From JAPOXK01 sp965220315 (lineage in GTDB: Bacteria > Chloroflexota > Dehalococcoidia > Bin125): a stretch of DNA of 64,000 nucleotides. Shown here piece by piece: positions 50,947-59,609 of this stretch. The notes below the pieces were generated by a model, which ran no database searches, was not told the origin of the DNA, and saw nothing but the letters and a program-made list of their open reading frames with translations. The stretch's first letter is position 1; every line of letters begins with the position of its first letter. The DNA lies in contig CBDCPP010000001.1 of the NCBI GenBank assembly GCA_965220315.1, positions 186,001 to 250,000 of the forward strand, written 5' to 3'. The position numbers and the translations under genes were made by a program.

Positions 50947-51878
50947 ACGCGCAGCGTCGTTTCCTGGCGGATGCGAGGGTCCACGAGGCTGTAGGCGATG
51001 TTGGCGAGGAAGTTGGCGAGAATCACCGCGATCGTGAAGAGCAAGGTGACGATCAAGGCGACTGGGTAGTCCCGCTGGAGGATGCTTTCGATCAACAGCC
51101 GGCTGATGCCGGGCCAGCGGAAGATCGTTTCCACGACGAAGGTGTACCCGATCAGTGCCGCGACCTGCAGCGCCGAGAGCGAGATGATCGGCAGCAGCGC
51201 GTTACGCAACGCGTGCTGCCAGATGGTGCGCCAGCGGCTCAGGCCCTTGGCGCGGAGAGTGCGGATGTAGTCCTGCTGGAGTTGATCCAGCATTGAGGCG
51301 CGCATCAAGCGCAGCATCACGGCTACTCCCTCCGCCGCGAGAACGATGGCCGGCAAGATGAGGTGTCTGAGCCCGCCCTTCCCGGAGATAGGAAGCCAGT
51401 CCAGTTCGATACCGACGATTAGGATCAAGAACAGCGCCAGAATGAAATTAGGGATGCCCATGCCGAGCGCGGCGAATCCCATGATCGTCTGGTCGATCCA
51501 GCTGTTGCGCTTGACCGCGGCGATGACGCCGAGGGGGATGGCGATACTGAAGGTGACCACTACCCCGGCCGCGACGAGGATGGCGCTGTTCTTACCGAAC
51601 TCGGCGATCAGGTCGATGACCGGGATGTTGCTGTCGATCGAGGTCCCGAGGTCACCTCGGAATACGTCCGCCAAGAAGTTCCCGTACTGGACGATGATGG
51701 GGTCGTTGAGACCCTGCTCCTCCCGGAAGCGCTCGCGCTCCTCCTCAGCCGCCATGGGCTGGTGGATGATGAACTCGGGCGTCCCCGGCGAGATCCGCAG
51801 CGTGAAAAAGATGATGATGGACGCCGCGAAGATGACGGCGACGGTGTAGATGGACCGCCAGAGCAGATAGCGCAGCAC
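50943..51878 (-). CDS. oligopeptide-type ABC transporter permease (B-type)
   Basis: A 311-residue DppB/OppB-type permease: RISPGTPEFIIHQPMAAEEERE and EQGLNDPIIVQYGNFLADVFRGDLG mark the family, with the EAA loop DYIRTLRAKGLSRWRTIWQH and about six membrane segments. It follows the binding-protein gene after 88 nt that contain a very stable hairpin (51904-51935). Confidence 0.94.
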   Translation of the reverse strand: MLRYLLWRSIYTVAVIFAASIIIFFTLRISPGTPEFIIHQPMAAEEERERFREEQGLNDPIIVQYGNFLADVFRGDLGTSIDSNIPVIDLIAEFGKNSAILVAAGVVVTFSIAIPLGVIAAVKRNSWIDQTIMGFAALGMGIPNFILALFLILIVGIELDWLPISGKGGLRHLILPAIVLAAEGVAVMLRLMRASMLDQLQQDYIRTLRAKGLSRWRTIWQHALRNALLPIISLSALQVAALIGYTFVVETIFRWPGISRLLIESILQRDYPVALIVTLLFTIAVILANFLANIAYSLVDPRIRQETTLRV

Positions 51879-51903
51879 GGAACCCTACTCCCTGCGCCCC
51901 AAC

Positions 51904-51935
51904 GACCGGAGGCGGCGGCTCCGCCGCCTCCGGTC
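51904..51935 (-). repeat. very stable intercistronic hairpin in a transporter operon
   Basis: The arms 51904-51918 and 51921-51935 are a perfect 15-bp inverted repeat around CT (14 bp with a 4-nt loop in practice). It lies between the binding-protein stop and the first permease start. There is no T tract after it on the minus strand, so it fits an mRNA-stabilising or partly attenuating element that keeps binding protein made in excess over permease. Confidence 0.75.
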
Positions 51936-51966
51936 TGCCCGCGATCCGGGTTGGTTCGCTGCCGCT

Positions 51967-53697
51967 CTACGCCTCGATCCAAACGTCTTGATAGAAGGGG
52001 TAGAGGTTGGGCTGCAGCGGATCCCAGCCATGCACGCGCTCGTGGTGTACCCAGACGTTGGCGGGGGTCACGATTGGCAGGAACGGTACTTGCTCCGCCG
52101 CGGCGAGCTGGATTTGGCGCGAGGCCGCCTCGCGCTCCTCCTCGCTCCCCGCCATGATCCACTTGTCGTACCCCTCGTTGACCTCCGGGATATTGGCACG
52201 AGAGCCGTTGCAGCAGCCGCCGATGAACTCCCCTTTGGCCCAGAAGAGGGTGCCGTCGATCATGTCGTGCCAGAGGTTGTTGAAAAAGTATCCGTCGATA
52301 TCTCCTTCGATGATGTCCCCGAAGACGGTTTCAGTCGGGGTGAAGCTCATCTCGACGCCTGCGTCACGCAGGAATTCCTGGACCGCCTGCGCGACCTGGG
52401 TTTCCTCATCTGCGGGCTCGGAAGGGAGGGTGAACGACATTCTCTCCCCGCCGGATTCGCGGGTGCCGTCGCCACCGATTGACCAGCCCGCCGCGTCGAG
52501 CAAGCTGGCGGCGGCGGCGGGGTCGTACTGGCTGAGATCGACGACGCCGGCGTCGTAGTACTTGTCGGCAGTGGGCACGAAGCCGTAGGCTGGCTCGCCC
52601 GAGCCAAAGAAGACGCTGTCGACGATCGCTTGGCGATTGATCGCCTTGGAGATCGCGAGCCGCACGCGGGGGTCGTGGAAGCCCAGGTTGGTGCGTTCGT
52701 GGTTGAGGCCCATGAAGTAATGGCCCCAGGTCACGTTCTCGATCACAACCAAGTCGGGATTGTCTTTCAGCCGCTGGACGTCGGAGAACGCGGGCGCGTG
52801 CAGGGCGTCGATATTGCCTTCTTCGAGTTCGGCTGCCCGCGTCGCGGCCTCCGGCACGTCGATCCAGCGAATGCCATCGATGTATGGCGCCCCCTGATTT
52901 TGATGGAAGGGCAGGCTGGAACCCTGGTAGTCGGCCCAGCGCGCCACTTCCAGATGGCTACCTGGGACGTACTCGCTCAAGGTGAAGGGCCCGCTGCCTC
53001 CGTCTTCGCCGGTCGTGCCGTAATCGCCGCGCAGGCTTTCCCACAACTCCGTGTCGAACACCGTGGCGTAGCCGTTGTTGGCGACCGTGGGGAATCCGAT
53101 GAAGGGGTGGGAGAAGTCGATCCGGACGGTGTTGTCCGGGGTCGCGCTGATGCTCTCGACCGGTCCCCAGAATAGGAAGACGAAGCCGCCCCCCTCGGGG
53201 TTGTTGGTCCAGTTCAGCGAAGCGACCACGCTTTCCGCGTCGATCGGCTTGCCGCTGTGGAAAGTGAGTCCCTCGCGCAGGCGGAAGGTCCAGCTCAGTC
53301 CGTCTTCGCTGATCTCCCAGCCAGAGGCGAGCAACGGTAGATTTTCAGCGTTTTCGTCAAGGGCGAAGAGCGTCTCGTGTACTGCGGGGAACGACGATGC
53401 ATCCCACCACAACGCCGCGATGGGGTCCATCCGCTCGCTGCCGCGGCTGTAGCCTTCGCGCAGAATCCCGCCCGATATCGGCCCGGAGGGTGCCTCTGCA
53501 ACCACCTCCGGCTCCGGCGTGGCTGCGGCGGGTTCGATCGTCTCCGCTACGGCGTCTGCCGCGGCGTCATCGTCGTCGCCACAACCAACGAGGGCGAGGC
53601 CTGCGGCGCCGACGCCCGCCGACCCCGCCGCAGTAAGCAGCGCACGCCTGCTTACACTGCGCCCGCGCAGCGTCCTTCGGCGGTCTTCAAGGGACAT
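51967..53697 (-). CDS. oligopeptide-type ABC transporter substrate-binding lipoprotein, Tat-type signal
   Basis: A 576-residue SBP family 5 protein. The leader has SRRALLTAAG, a twin-arginine motif, then a hydrophobic stretch to the lipobox LVGC and the acidic linker GDDDDAAAD. The mature part shows LREGLTFHSGKPIDAESVVASL and VRLAISKAINRQAIVDSVFFG. First gene of the long operon continuing to 42706. Ligand unknown; the operon's oxidoreductases suggest a hydrophobic or alcohol-bearing compound rather than a plain peptide. Confidence 0.94.
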   Translation of the reverse strand: MSLEDRRRTLRGRSVSRRALLTAAGSAGVGAAGLALVGCGDDDDAAADAVAETIEPAAATPEPEVVAEAPSGPISGGILREGYSRGSERMDPIAALWWDASSFPAVHETLFALDENAENLPLLASGWEISEDGLSWTFRLREGLTFHSGKPIDAESVVASLNWTNNPEGGGFVFLFWGPVESISATPDNTVRIDFSHPFIGFPTVANNGYATVFDTELWESLRGDYGTTGEDGGSGPFTLSEYVPGSHLEVARWADYQGSSLPFHQNQGAPYIDGIRWIDVPEAATRAAELEEGNIDALHAPAFSDVQRLKDNPDLVVIENVTWGHYFMGLNHERTNLGFHDPRVRLAISKAINRQAIVDSVFFGSGEPAYGFVPTADKYYDAGVVDLSQYDPAAAASLLDAAGWSIGGDGTRESGGERMSFTLPSEPADEETQVAQAVQEFLRDAGVEMSFTPTETVFGDIIEGDIDGYFFNNLWHDMIDGTLFWAKGEFIGGCCNGSRANIPEVNEGYDKWIMAGSEEEREAASRQIQLAAAEQVPFLPIVTPANVWVHHERVHGWDPLQPNLYPFYQDVWIEA

Positions 53698-53952
53698 CTT
53701 GCACTCCTTTTCAATAGCACTGCGACTCGCTCGGCGGCAGCGCCCGCTCCATATGTCATTGTCGCGCCGCGCTTCTCGCGGCTACAACGCGACTGTGATG
53801 GTCTGCGGAGTATAGGAGTATCGCTGATTTTTTGGTTGTGGTTCGGATCGGGGCGGGCACATTGATATTATGGTCGGAAGTAGGGGAAGACCCGCGTCTC
53901 GGACATGTCGAGCGCACAACAATCCGTGAGCGAATTTGTGAGAGGAAGCACA

Positions 53953-54726
53953 ATGGGCGCGGAGAAGTTAGGTCCTGCGCTCGTTACGGGATCCTCGCGG
54001 GGCATTGGTGCGGCGTCGGCGCGCAAGCTCGCCGAGCAGGGGCGCGATATCGCTGTGTGCGGGTATTCGCATATGGATGAGGCGGAAGGCGTGGCAGGCG
54101 AACTTCGCGCCCGTGGCGTTCGGGTAGAGACGTTCCAGGCAGACCTCACCGATCGCGCGCAGGCGATCCAGTTAGTGACCGATACGATCGAGCGGCTCGG
54201 TGATCTCGAAGTGATCGTGGGGAATGCCGGGATCGACGTCACGCAGCCGGTCGCCTTCGCCGATTACGACGACGAACTCTGGGAGCGGATGCTCGCGATC
54301 CACCTTACGACGCCGTTCGTGATGGCGCGCGCCGCGCTGCCGCACTTCCTCGCGCGCGGCTCTGGCATCGTCATCAACATCTCCTCAATAGCGGGCGAAG
54401 TGTCCTGGCCGGGCAATGTTGGGTACAACGCAGCGAAGGCGGGCATGATTAATATGACGCGCACACTGGCGACCGAGTACGCCAAGCATGGGATCCGCGC
54501 CAACTGCGTTTGCCCCGGTATCATCGCCACACAACTGAGCTGGGACTACATCACCGGCGCCGATGACCCTAGGGAGGCGGAGCGGATTGCGAACGAGGCG
54601 CAGCCGATCGGACGGATGGGGACGGCCGACGAGATCGCCGCTACCGTCGCCTTCCTGGCCTCGCCCGAAGCCTCTTACGTGACGGGTGCCGCCTTCGTGG
54701 TCGACGGTGGCTACCTGGCGGTTTAG
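53953..54726 (+). CDS. SDR family oxidoreductase
   Basis: A 257-residue classical SDR: ALVTGSSRGIGAA Rossmann motif at about 9-21, GNAGID, INISSIAG with the catalytic Ser, YNAAKAG with Tyr/Lys, and PGIIATQL. Closest in style to 3-oxoacyl-ACP reductase/glucose dehydrogenase-like members. The ATG at 53953 has AGAGGAAG 5 nt upstream. It is divergent from the transporter operon (255 nt between starts) and 11 nt upstream of the EthD gene. Confidence 0.93.
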   Translation: MGAEKLGPALVTGSSRGIGAASARKLAEQGRDIAVCGYSHMDEAEGVAGELRARGVRVETFQADLTDRAQAIQLVTDTIERLGDLEVIVGNAGIDVTQPVAFADYDDELWERMLAIHLTTPFVMARAALPHFLARGSGIVINISSIAGEVSWPGNVGYNAAKAGMINMTRTLATEYAKHGIRANCVCPGIIATQLSWDYITGADDPREAERIANEAQPIGRMGTADEIAATVAFLASPEASYVTGAAFVVDGGYLAV

Positions 54727-54737
54727 CAACGCTTGTC

Positions 54738-55088
54738 ATGGTTCGCTATATCGTGTTGGTCAAGCGTCGCGTCGATCTCGATCGTGATACGTTTCTCCGA
54801 CTTTGGACGCAGGAGCACGCCGCGCTCGTCGGGCGGCTCCCTGGGCTGCGTCGCTATCAGTTCGGGCCGACGCTTCAGGCTCCGGGGTACGAGTCCGAAT
54901 ACGATGGCATCGGCCAGCTTTGGTTCGACTCTGTTGAGGCCGCCCTCGCCGCGTTCCAGAGTCCCGCGGGGCAAGCCGCCCGTGCCGACACGCCCCGCTT
55001 CGCGGACACTGAGGCAGTCCGTCGCTTCTTCGCGGAAGATCCGGCGCCGCTCAGCGCCCCGGCCGAGGCGAGCTGTCCGGCTCGCTAG
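54738..55088 (+). CDS. EthD domain-containing protein
   Basis: A 116-residue dimeric alpha-beta barrel protein of the EthD type: VRYIVLVKRRVDLDRDTFLRLWTQEHAALV at the start and YDGIGQLWFDSVEAALAAFQSPAG are the family blocks. EthD was named from an ether-degradation cluster; members act as monooxygenase or decarboxylase-like small enzymes. It is cotranscribed with the upstream SDR (11-nt gap). Its stop overlaps that of the convergent MBL gene by 4 nt. Confidence 0.87.
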   Translation: MVRYIVLVKRRVDLDRDTFLRLWTQEHAALVGRLPGLRRYQFGPTLQAPGYESEYDGIGQLWFDSVEAALAAFQSPAGQAARADTPRFADTEAVRRFFAEDPAPLSAPAEASCPAR

Positions 55089-55828
55089 TCGAGTAGGCCT
55101 TTCGGCAAGCCGATGCGGTTGAACTGATCGGCGGCGCTGATGACGTGTCGCTTCCCGTTCCGCAGCGACGGCGTCAGGTGGCCTGGGAGAAGCGCTTCGA
55201 ACTCGTAGTCGAGCAATTTGTTCATGGAGTCGGCGTACTCTTGCACGCTTGAATCCTGGACGTTCTGCAAGATGATGCGGCCACCCCAAAAGATGTGGTC
55301 GCTGCTGAAGAGGCAGGCGCGCTCGCTGTTGTGCGAGAGGATGCAGTAGTGGCCCATGCAGTGGCCCGGCGTGGCGATCGCTTCGAGTTCGATGTTGCCG
55401 ATTTGGAAGCGCTTACCGTCCGTCATCTCGTCCTCGACGTCGCAGCCCTCCCAGCGGAACTCTGGTGGGTAGAAGTTGAAGGATTGAGCCCAGGTCAGTC
55501 CGATCTGATCGGCGTCGCCAGCGCGGATCGTCGGCGCCGCCTCCGCGCCCGTGATGACCGGGATGTTGCCGAGCATTCGCTTGACGCGAGCGAGGGCGCC
55601 TGTGTGGTCGGCGTGGTAGTGCGTGGAGAAGATCGTGGAGATGCGACCCGGGTCGATGCCGTCGTCCTTGATGTTCTGAAGGACTTCCTCCGGCCCGTCG
55701 AATCCGGTGTCGATCAGCGCCATCTCGTCGCCGCCGTCGATTACATAGACGTGGCAGTCGAGGCGGTGCGAGAGATTGAAGGCGTAGTCGCCGCCTCCAA
55801 CGATGTAGACGTCCGGTAGGATCTTCAT
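55085..55828 (-). CDS. MBL fold metallo-hydrolase
   Basis: A 247-residue metallo-beta-lactamase fold hydrolase: HYHADH at 70-75 holds the first metal ligands, the later ATPGHCMGHYC carries the next histidine, and SSDHIFWGGR the bridging aspartate. It belongs to the glyoxalase II/lactonase-like group. Its start overlaps the stop of the upstream SDR by 4 nt, so they form an operon. Confidence 0.92.
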   Translation of the reverse strand: MKILPDVYIVGGGDYAFNLSHRLDCHVYVIDGGDEMALIDTGFDGPEEVLQNIKDDGIDPGRISTIFSTHYHADHTGALARVKRMLGNIPVITGAEAAPTIRAGDADQIGLTWAQSFNFYPPEFRWEGCDVEDEMTDGKRFQIGNIELEAIATPGHCMGHYCILSHNSERACLFSSDHIFWGGRIILQNVQDSSVQEYADSMNKLLDYEFEALLPGHLTPSLRNGKRHVISAADQFNRIGLPKGLLD

Positions 55829-56622
55829 GCGCTTCCCTCCGGGATTGAATAGGCATGTGCGGTGAGTCCACCGTCTACCACCAAGTTCTGACCTGTGATC
55901 ATGGAAGCGTCATCCGACGCCAAGAACGCGAAAGCCGCCGCGATCTCCTCCGGCTCGATGAGCCGTTGATTGAGAGGGACGAGCGGGAAGCTGTGCTGGA
56001 ACTCCTGCATCAGGTCGTCGCCCACGATGTCACGCGATTGTTGGGTATTGGCCGGACCCGGGCTCACGCAGTTGACGCGGATGTTGTGCGGCGCCAGCTC
56101 GATCGCCATGTTCTGGACGAGGTTGACGATCCCCGCCTTGGTGACGCCGTAGTGCGCGAATAGATTGGAGGCGCCGAGGGAGGAGATCGAAGCGGTGTAC
56201 GCGATCACGCCGCCGGCTTGCTCTTTCATCACACGTCCGGCCGCCTGGCCGAGGAGGAAGGATGCAGTGAGGTTGACCGCGATGACGCGGCTCCATGAGT
56301 CCACCTTCATATCGAGGAAGGCTTCCTCGGTCCACGCGGCGGCGTTGCTGATCAGGATGTCGAGGCGGCCGGCTGACTCGACCGCGGTATCGACGATCCG
56401 CTGACAGTCGGCGCTGAGGCCGACATCGGCGCGCAGGCCTGTGGCTTGGACGCCCATTGAGGCCAGTTCGGCGACGACCTTGTCAAGCCGGTCTTGTTTG
56501 AGGTCGGCCAAGAACACATGCTTGGCGCCCTCCGCGGCGAAGCGCCGGGCGGTAGCGCGGCCAAAGCCGCTACCGCCGCCGGTGATCAACGCGGTTTTGC
56601 CTTCGAGGCGTTGCAGGTCCAC
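55825..56622 (-). CDS. SDR family oxidoreductase
   Basis: A 265-residue classical SDR: TGGGSGFGRATARRF (Rossmann), SNAAAWTEEAF (NAAA variant of NNAG), YTASISSLGAS (Ser), HYGVTKAGI (Tyr and Lys), SPGPANTQQ. Substrate unknown. It lies 24 nt downstream of the E1 beta gene and couples to the MBL-fold gene (4-nt overlap), forming a four-gene minus-strand operon: E1 alpha, E1 beta, SDR, MBL hydrolase. Confidence 0.93.
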   Translation of the reverse strand: MDLQRLEGKTALITGGGSGFGRATARRFAAEGAKHVFLADLKQDRLDKVVAELASMGVQATGLRADVGLSADCQRIVDTAVESAGRLDILISNAAAWTEEAFLDMKVDSWSRVIAVNLTASFLLGQAAGRVMKEQAGGVIAYTASISSLGASNLFAHYGVTKAGIVNLVQNMAIELAPHNIRVNCVSPGPANTQQSRDIVGDDLMQEFQHSFPLVPLNQRLIEPEEIAAAFAFLASDDASMITGQNLVVDGGLTAHAYSIPEGSA

Positions 56623-56646
56623 GGGGCACCCTCCGGTCGTCCAGGG

Positions 56647-57645
56647 CTAGGTGGGTGCGGCGTTCAGGGTAGCTCGAACCGTCTCGGCGATGGATTCCGC
56701 AGTCGGAATTAGTGCCTCCTGCAGGGTGGCGGCCGCAGGCATACGGATGTCCGGTGCGCCGACGCGGGCTATCGGGCCGTCCAAGTCCCAGAAGTGCACT
56801 TCCGTTGCCCAAGCGGCCAGCTCGGCACCAAAGCCGGCGGTGCGGTTCGCTTCGTGTGCGATCACCAGCCGTCCGGTCTGTTCGAGCGACTCGGCGATGG
56901 TGTCGTGGTCGACGGGCGAAACCCAGCGCAAGTCGATCACGGCGGCGCTTATGCCCTCGGCTTCCAGGCGTTGCGCCGCCGCTTCCGCTTCGCCGACCAT
57001 CCGCGACCAGCTCACGATGGTCACGTCTTCGCCGGGCCGCCTGAGCTGCGCCCCGCCGATGGGAGCGACCGGCCGGTCCAGTTCGACGGGTCCCTTGCTG
57101 GCGTAGAGGGCGCGGCTCTCGATGATCATTGCGGGGTCGTCGGACGCGATGGCGCTGCGCAGCATGTCGTAGGCGTCTTGTGGGTTGGAGGGCAAGCCGA
57201 CTCGGATCCCGGGAACGTGTGCGAAGATCGCTTCGAGACTCTGTGAATGCTGCGCGCAGGATCCCGGCGTGCGGCCTTGCTGCGTGCGGATCGTGAGCGG
57301 TACACGGAAGCCGCCGTTGGAAACGTAGTGGATGTTGGGAAGCTGATTCACGAGTTGGTCCATCGCCACCTGCGTGAAGTCCATGAACATGATCTCGACG
57401 ATCGGCCGGTAGCCGCGCATGGCGGCTCCGATGGCGGCTCCGACGAAGGCGGATTCCGTGATCGGCGTATCGATGACGCGGTCGCCGAACTCGCCGTGTA
57501 GGCCACGCGTCGCTCCGAAAGGGCCGTTGGGGAGGGCCACGTCCTCCCCAAGGATGAGGGCTTGGGGATACTCGCGTAGCGCCCAACGCAGCCCCTCGTT
57601 GACGGCGCGGATGTAGGCGATCTCCTCGGTGGCGCTAGTCGACAT
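56647..57645 (-). CDS. 2-oxoacid/acetoin dehydrogenase E1 component, beta subunit (second pair)
   Basis: A 332-residue transketolase-type beta subunit: LILGEDVALPNGPFGATRGLH, FMDFTQVAMDQLVNQLPNIHYV and QQGRTPGSCAQHSQSLEAIF. It is related to, but distinct from, the beta subunit at 17596. It overlaps the alpha gene by 11 nt. No E2/E3 genes follow; instead an SDR and an MBL-fold hydrolase do. Confidence 0.93.
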   Translation of the reverse strand: MSTSATEEIAYIRAVNEGLRWALREYPQALILGEDVALPNGPFGATRGLHGEFGDRVIDTPITESAFVGAAIGAAMRGYRPIVEIMFMDFTQVAMDQLVNQLPNIHYVSNGGFRVPLTIRTQQGRTPGSCAQHSQSLEAIFAHVPGIRVGLPSNPQDAYDMLRSAIASDDPAMIIESRALYASKGPVELDRPVAPIGGAQLRRPGEDVTIVSWSRMVGEAEAAAQRLEAEGISAAVIDLRWVSPVDHDTIAESLEQTGRLVIAHEANRTAGFGAELAAWATEVHFWDLDGPIARVGAPDIRMPAAATLQEALIPTAESIAETVRATLNAAPT

Positions 57646-58582
57646 AGACGCCCAGGGCGGCCCCGGCGGGGTTGGGGCGGGGGTAGCGCATCGCCTCTTG
57701 GACGGCGCGCTCGATCGTCGCGTCTACCTCTTCATCAATGGCTGCGAACTCCGCGCCGAATCCCTGCTCCGACGCCGCTCGCAGCCGGGTCAGCGGCTCG
57801 CGGCTCTTCGCCTCTTCAACTTCCCCCGCGGGCCGGTACTGCTGAGCGTCGCCTGTGTAGTGCCCGACGAGGCGCTCGGTCATCGCTTCCACCAAAGTCG
57901 GCCCGCCGCCGCTCCGGGCTCGTGCTACGGCCTCGGCCACGGCGGCTTGGACAACGGCCGCGTCGTTGCCGTCCACGGTGACGCTCGGAATCCCGAACCC
58001 GACCGCCCGCTGCGCCAGAGGGTCGATCGCGACCATCTCCTTGATCGGAGTCATCTCCGAGTAGATGTTGTTCTCCACCACTACGACGATCGGCAGCGCG
58101 AAGACGGCGGCGAAGTTGAGGGCTTCGCTGACCGCGCCTTGGTTGAGGGCGCCGTCGCCGATCGAGACGAGGCTGACCGCGCCGTCGCCGTCGCGCTGTG
58201 CCGCGAGGGCGGCGCCGACGGCGATCGGCACGCCGCCGCCGACGATCGAGTTCTCGCCGAGGAAGCCGTACTGCGCGCCGCACAGATAGGCGGAGCCCCC
58301 CCGCCCGCCGCAAAGCGGGGAGGCGCGGCCCATGAGCTCTGCGAACAGATCGGATAAGGGCAAGCCTCGCGCGACCGCCCAGCCGTGCCCGCGGTATGTT
58401 GCGGTCAACGCATCATCAGCGCGCAGCTCGCGGCAGGCGCCCACCGGGATCGCCTCCTGTCCGTTGCACAGGTGCATCGAGCCCTGAATCAGGCCCTCTT
58501 GGTGTAGAGAGAGGAGCCGTTCTTCGAAACGCCGGATCGTCAAGATCGAGCGGTAGGCTTCAGGCAGTGACGGCGCGTCCAT
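57635..58582 (-). CDS. 2-oxoacid/acetoin dehydrogenase E1 component, alpha subunit (second pair)
   Basis: A 315-residue thiamine-diphosphate-binding alpha subunit: GRGGSAYLCGAQYG near 93-106 (GKGGSMH-type block in variant form), GDG at 142-144 and NN at 171-172 delimit the TPP motif. First gene of the four-gene operon; divergent from the selenoprotein candidate with 129 nt between starts. Confidence 0.93.
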   Translation of the reverse strand: MDAPSLPEAYRSILTIRRFEERLLSLHQEGLIQGSMHLCNGQEAIPVGACRELRADDALTATYRGHGWAVARGLPLSDLFAELMGRASPLCGGRGGSAYLCGAQYGFLGENSIVGGGVPIAVGAALAAQRDGDGAVSLVSIGDGALNQGAVSEALNFAAVFALPIVVVVENNIYSEMTPIKEMVAIDPLAQRAVGFGIPSVTVDGNDAAVVQAAVAEAVARARSGGGPTLVEAMTERLVGHYTGDAQQYRPAGEVEEAKSREPLTRLRAASEQGFGAEFAAIDEEVDATIERAVQEAMRYPRPNPAGAALGVYVD

Positions 58583-58711
58583 CTTCCGACCGTTCTACAT
58601 GTTGGCGGCACGCTCAAGACCGATGCTAGCAGCGTCCGCCAGTGCGCCAGCCGACTATCCGGACAGCGGCTGCGATGGTGATGGTAGGGTGCAAACGAAC
58701 AGGAGGAAACG

Positions 58712-59329
58712 GTGGGGCGACGACGGCTGGCTTTCAGCGCGCTGCTGCTGGCCTGCGTGCTGGCGGCGGCATGCGGAGGTGGGAGCGAGAGCGACGCGCC
58801 GGCCGGCATCCCAACGGAGCGCAATACACTCGGGTCCGCAGAGGCACCGCTCCATGTAGTGCACTGGGGGGATTTCCAGTGACCCGGCTGTCGGGTTTTT
58901 GCGACTCAGTTTGAGCCGCCGTTCGTGGATGAGTTTGTAAGGACGGGGATCGCCCGCTTCACGTTCCGCCATCTCTCTCACCTGGGCCTTGAGAGTGAGG
59001 AGGCGGCGCTTGCCGCCGAGTGCGCGGCCGATCAAGATGCCTTCTTCCCCTACCACGATGCGCTCTTCGAGCGGCAGGCGCAGGGACTGTCGCGCGCGGA
59101 GTTGGACGACGCCGCGCAGGCCGTCAACTTGGACAGAGACGTGTTCTCAGACTGCCTTGACGCGCGGACTCACCAGGATGCTCTCGCAGCGGGGATCGAG
59201 GAGGCGCGACGCTTGGGTGTCACCGCAACCCCCATCGTGCTGGTGAACGGAGTGCGTATCCCGCTCACGACACCCGAAGAATTCGTCGCTCTCCTCCGCA
59301 CGGTCGCGGCTTTGGATCGTGTGCAGTGA
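58712..59329 (+). CDS. DsbA-like thioredoxin-fold lipoprotein, probable selenoprotein (U-P-G-C)
   Basis: A 205-residue reading in one frame, interrupted only by TGA at 58880-58882 (codon 57). The GTG start has AGGAGG 5 nt upstream. The leader RRRLAFSALLLACVLAAAC ends in a lipobox (C21). After a short linker, GSAEAPLHVVHWGDFQ leads to TGA-P-G-C60-RVF: in DsbA-like proteins this position reads C-x-x-C, so the TGA replaces exactly the catalytic first cysteine. Downstream are FRHLSHL, the helical insert ECAADQDAFFPYHDALFE and the cis-Pro region GVTATPIVLVNG. It would be an outward-facing thiol/selenol oxidoreductase. A nonsense mutation or sequencing error is the alternative, but the position makes selenocysteine much more likely. 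Confidence 0.8.
58882..58919 (+). promoter_or_regulatory. candidate bacterial SECIS element
   Basis: Directly after the TGA, ACCCG-GCTGT-CGGGT (58882-58896) forms a 5-bp stem. Then GCG-A-CTCA-GTT-TGAG-C-CGC (58901-58919) forms a 7-bp stem with one A/C mismatch and an apical loop starting with G followed by T. The loop begins 26 nt after the TGA. Known bacterial SECIS elements have a G-starting apical loop about 16-37 nt behind the UGA, so position and loop both fit. Confidence 0.65.
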
Positions 59330-59609
59330 CCAACGACTCTTTTCATGACCAAGAGGAAAGAGGGCTTTGTGCTGTGCCGGGAGGACATTTTGCCAGTGCT
59401 TAAAAGGGGGCACGTATGGAGCGATCGCGGTAAGAGGATCGGCGCTGGCATTTGATCACACCAACGACAGTGAATTCATTTGGCAATTACATACGTGAGT
59501 CCACCGGCAGCGATCAGGACTTCGGCGTACTTTATCTCTTTGAGATAATGCCAGTCTTTCTTATTCGGCGCGCGCGGTCCGGGCGAGAGGCACTTGTCAA
59601 GGGAAGCCT

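Noticed and set aside
56570..57586. 338-codon minus-strand frame within the E1 beta gene
   Set aside because: Out-of-frame shadow of the E1 beta subunit, Arg/Pro-rich.
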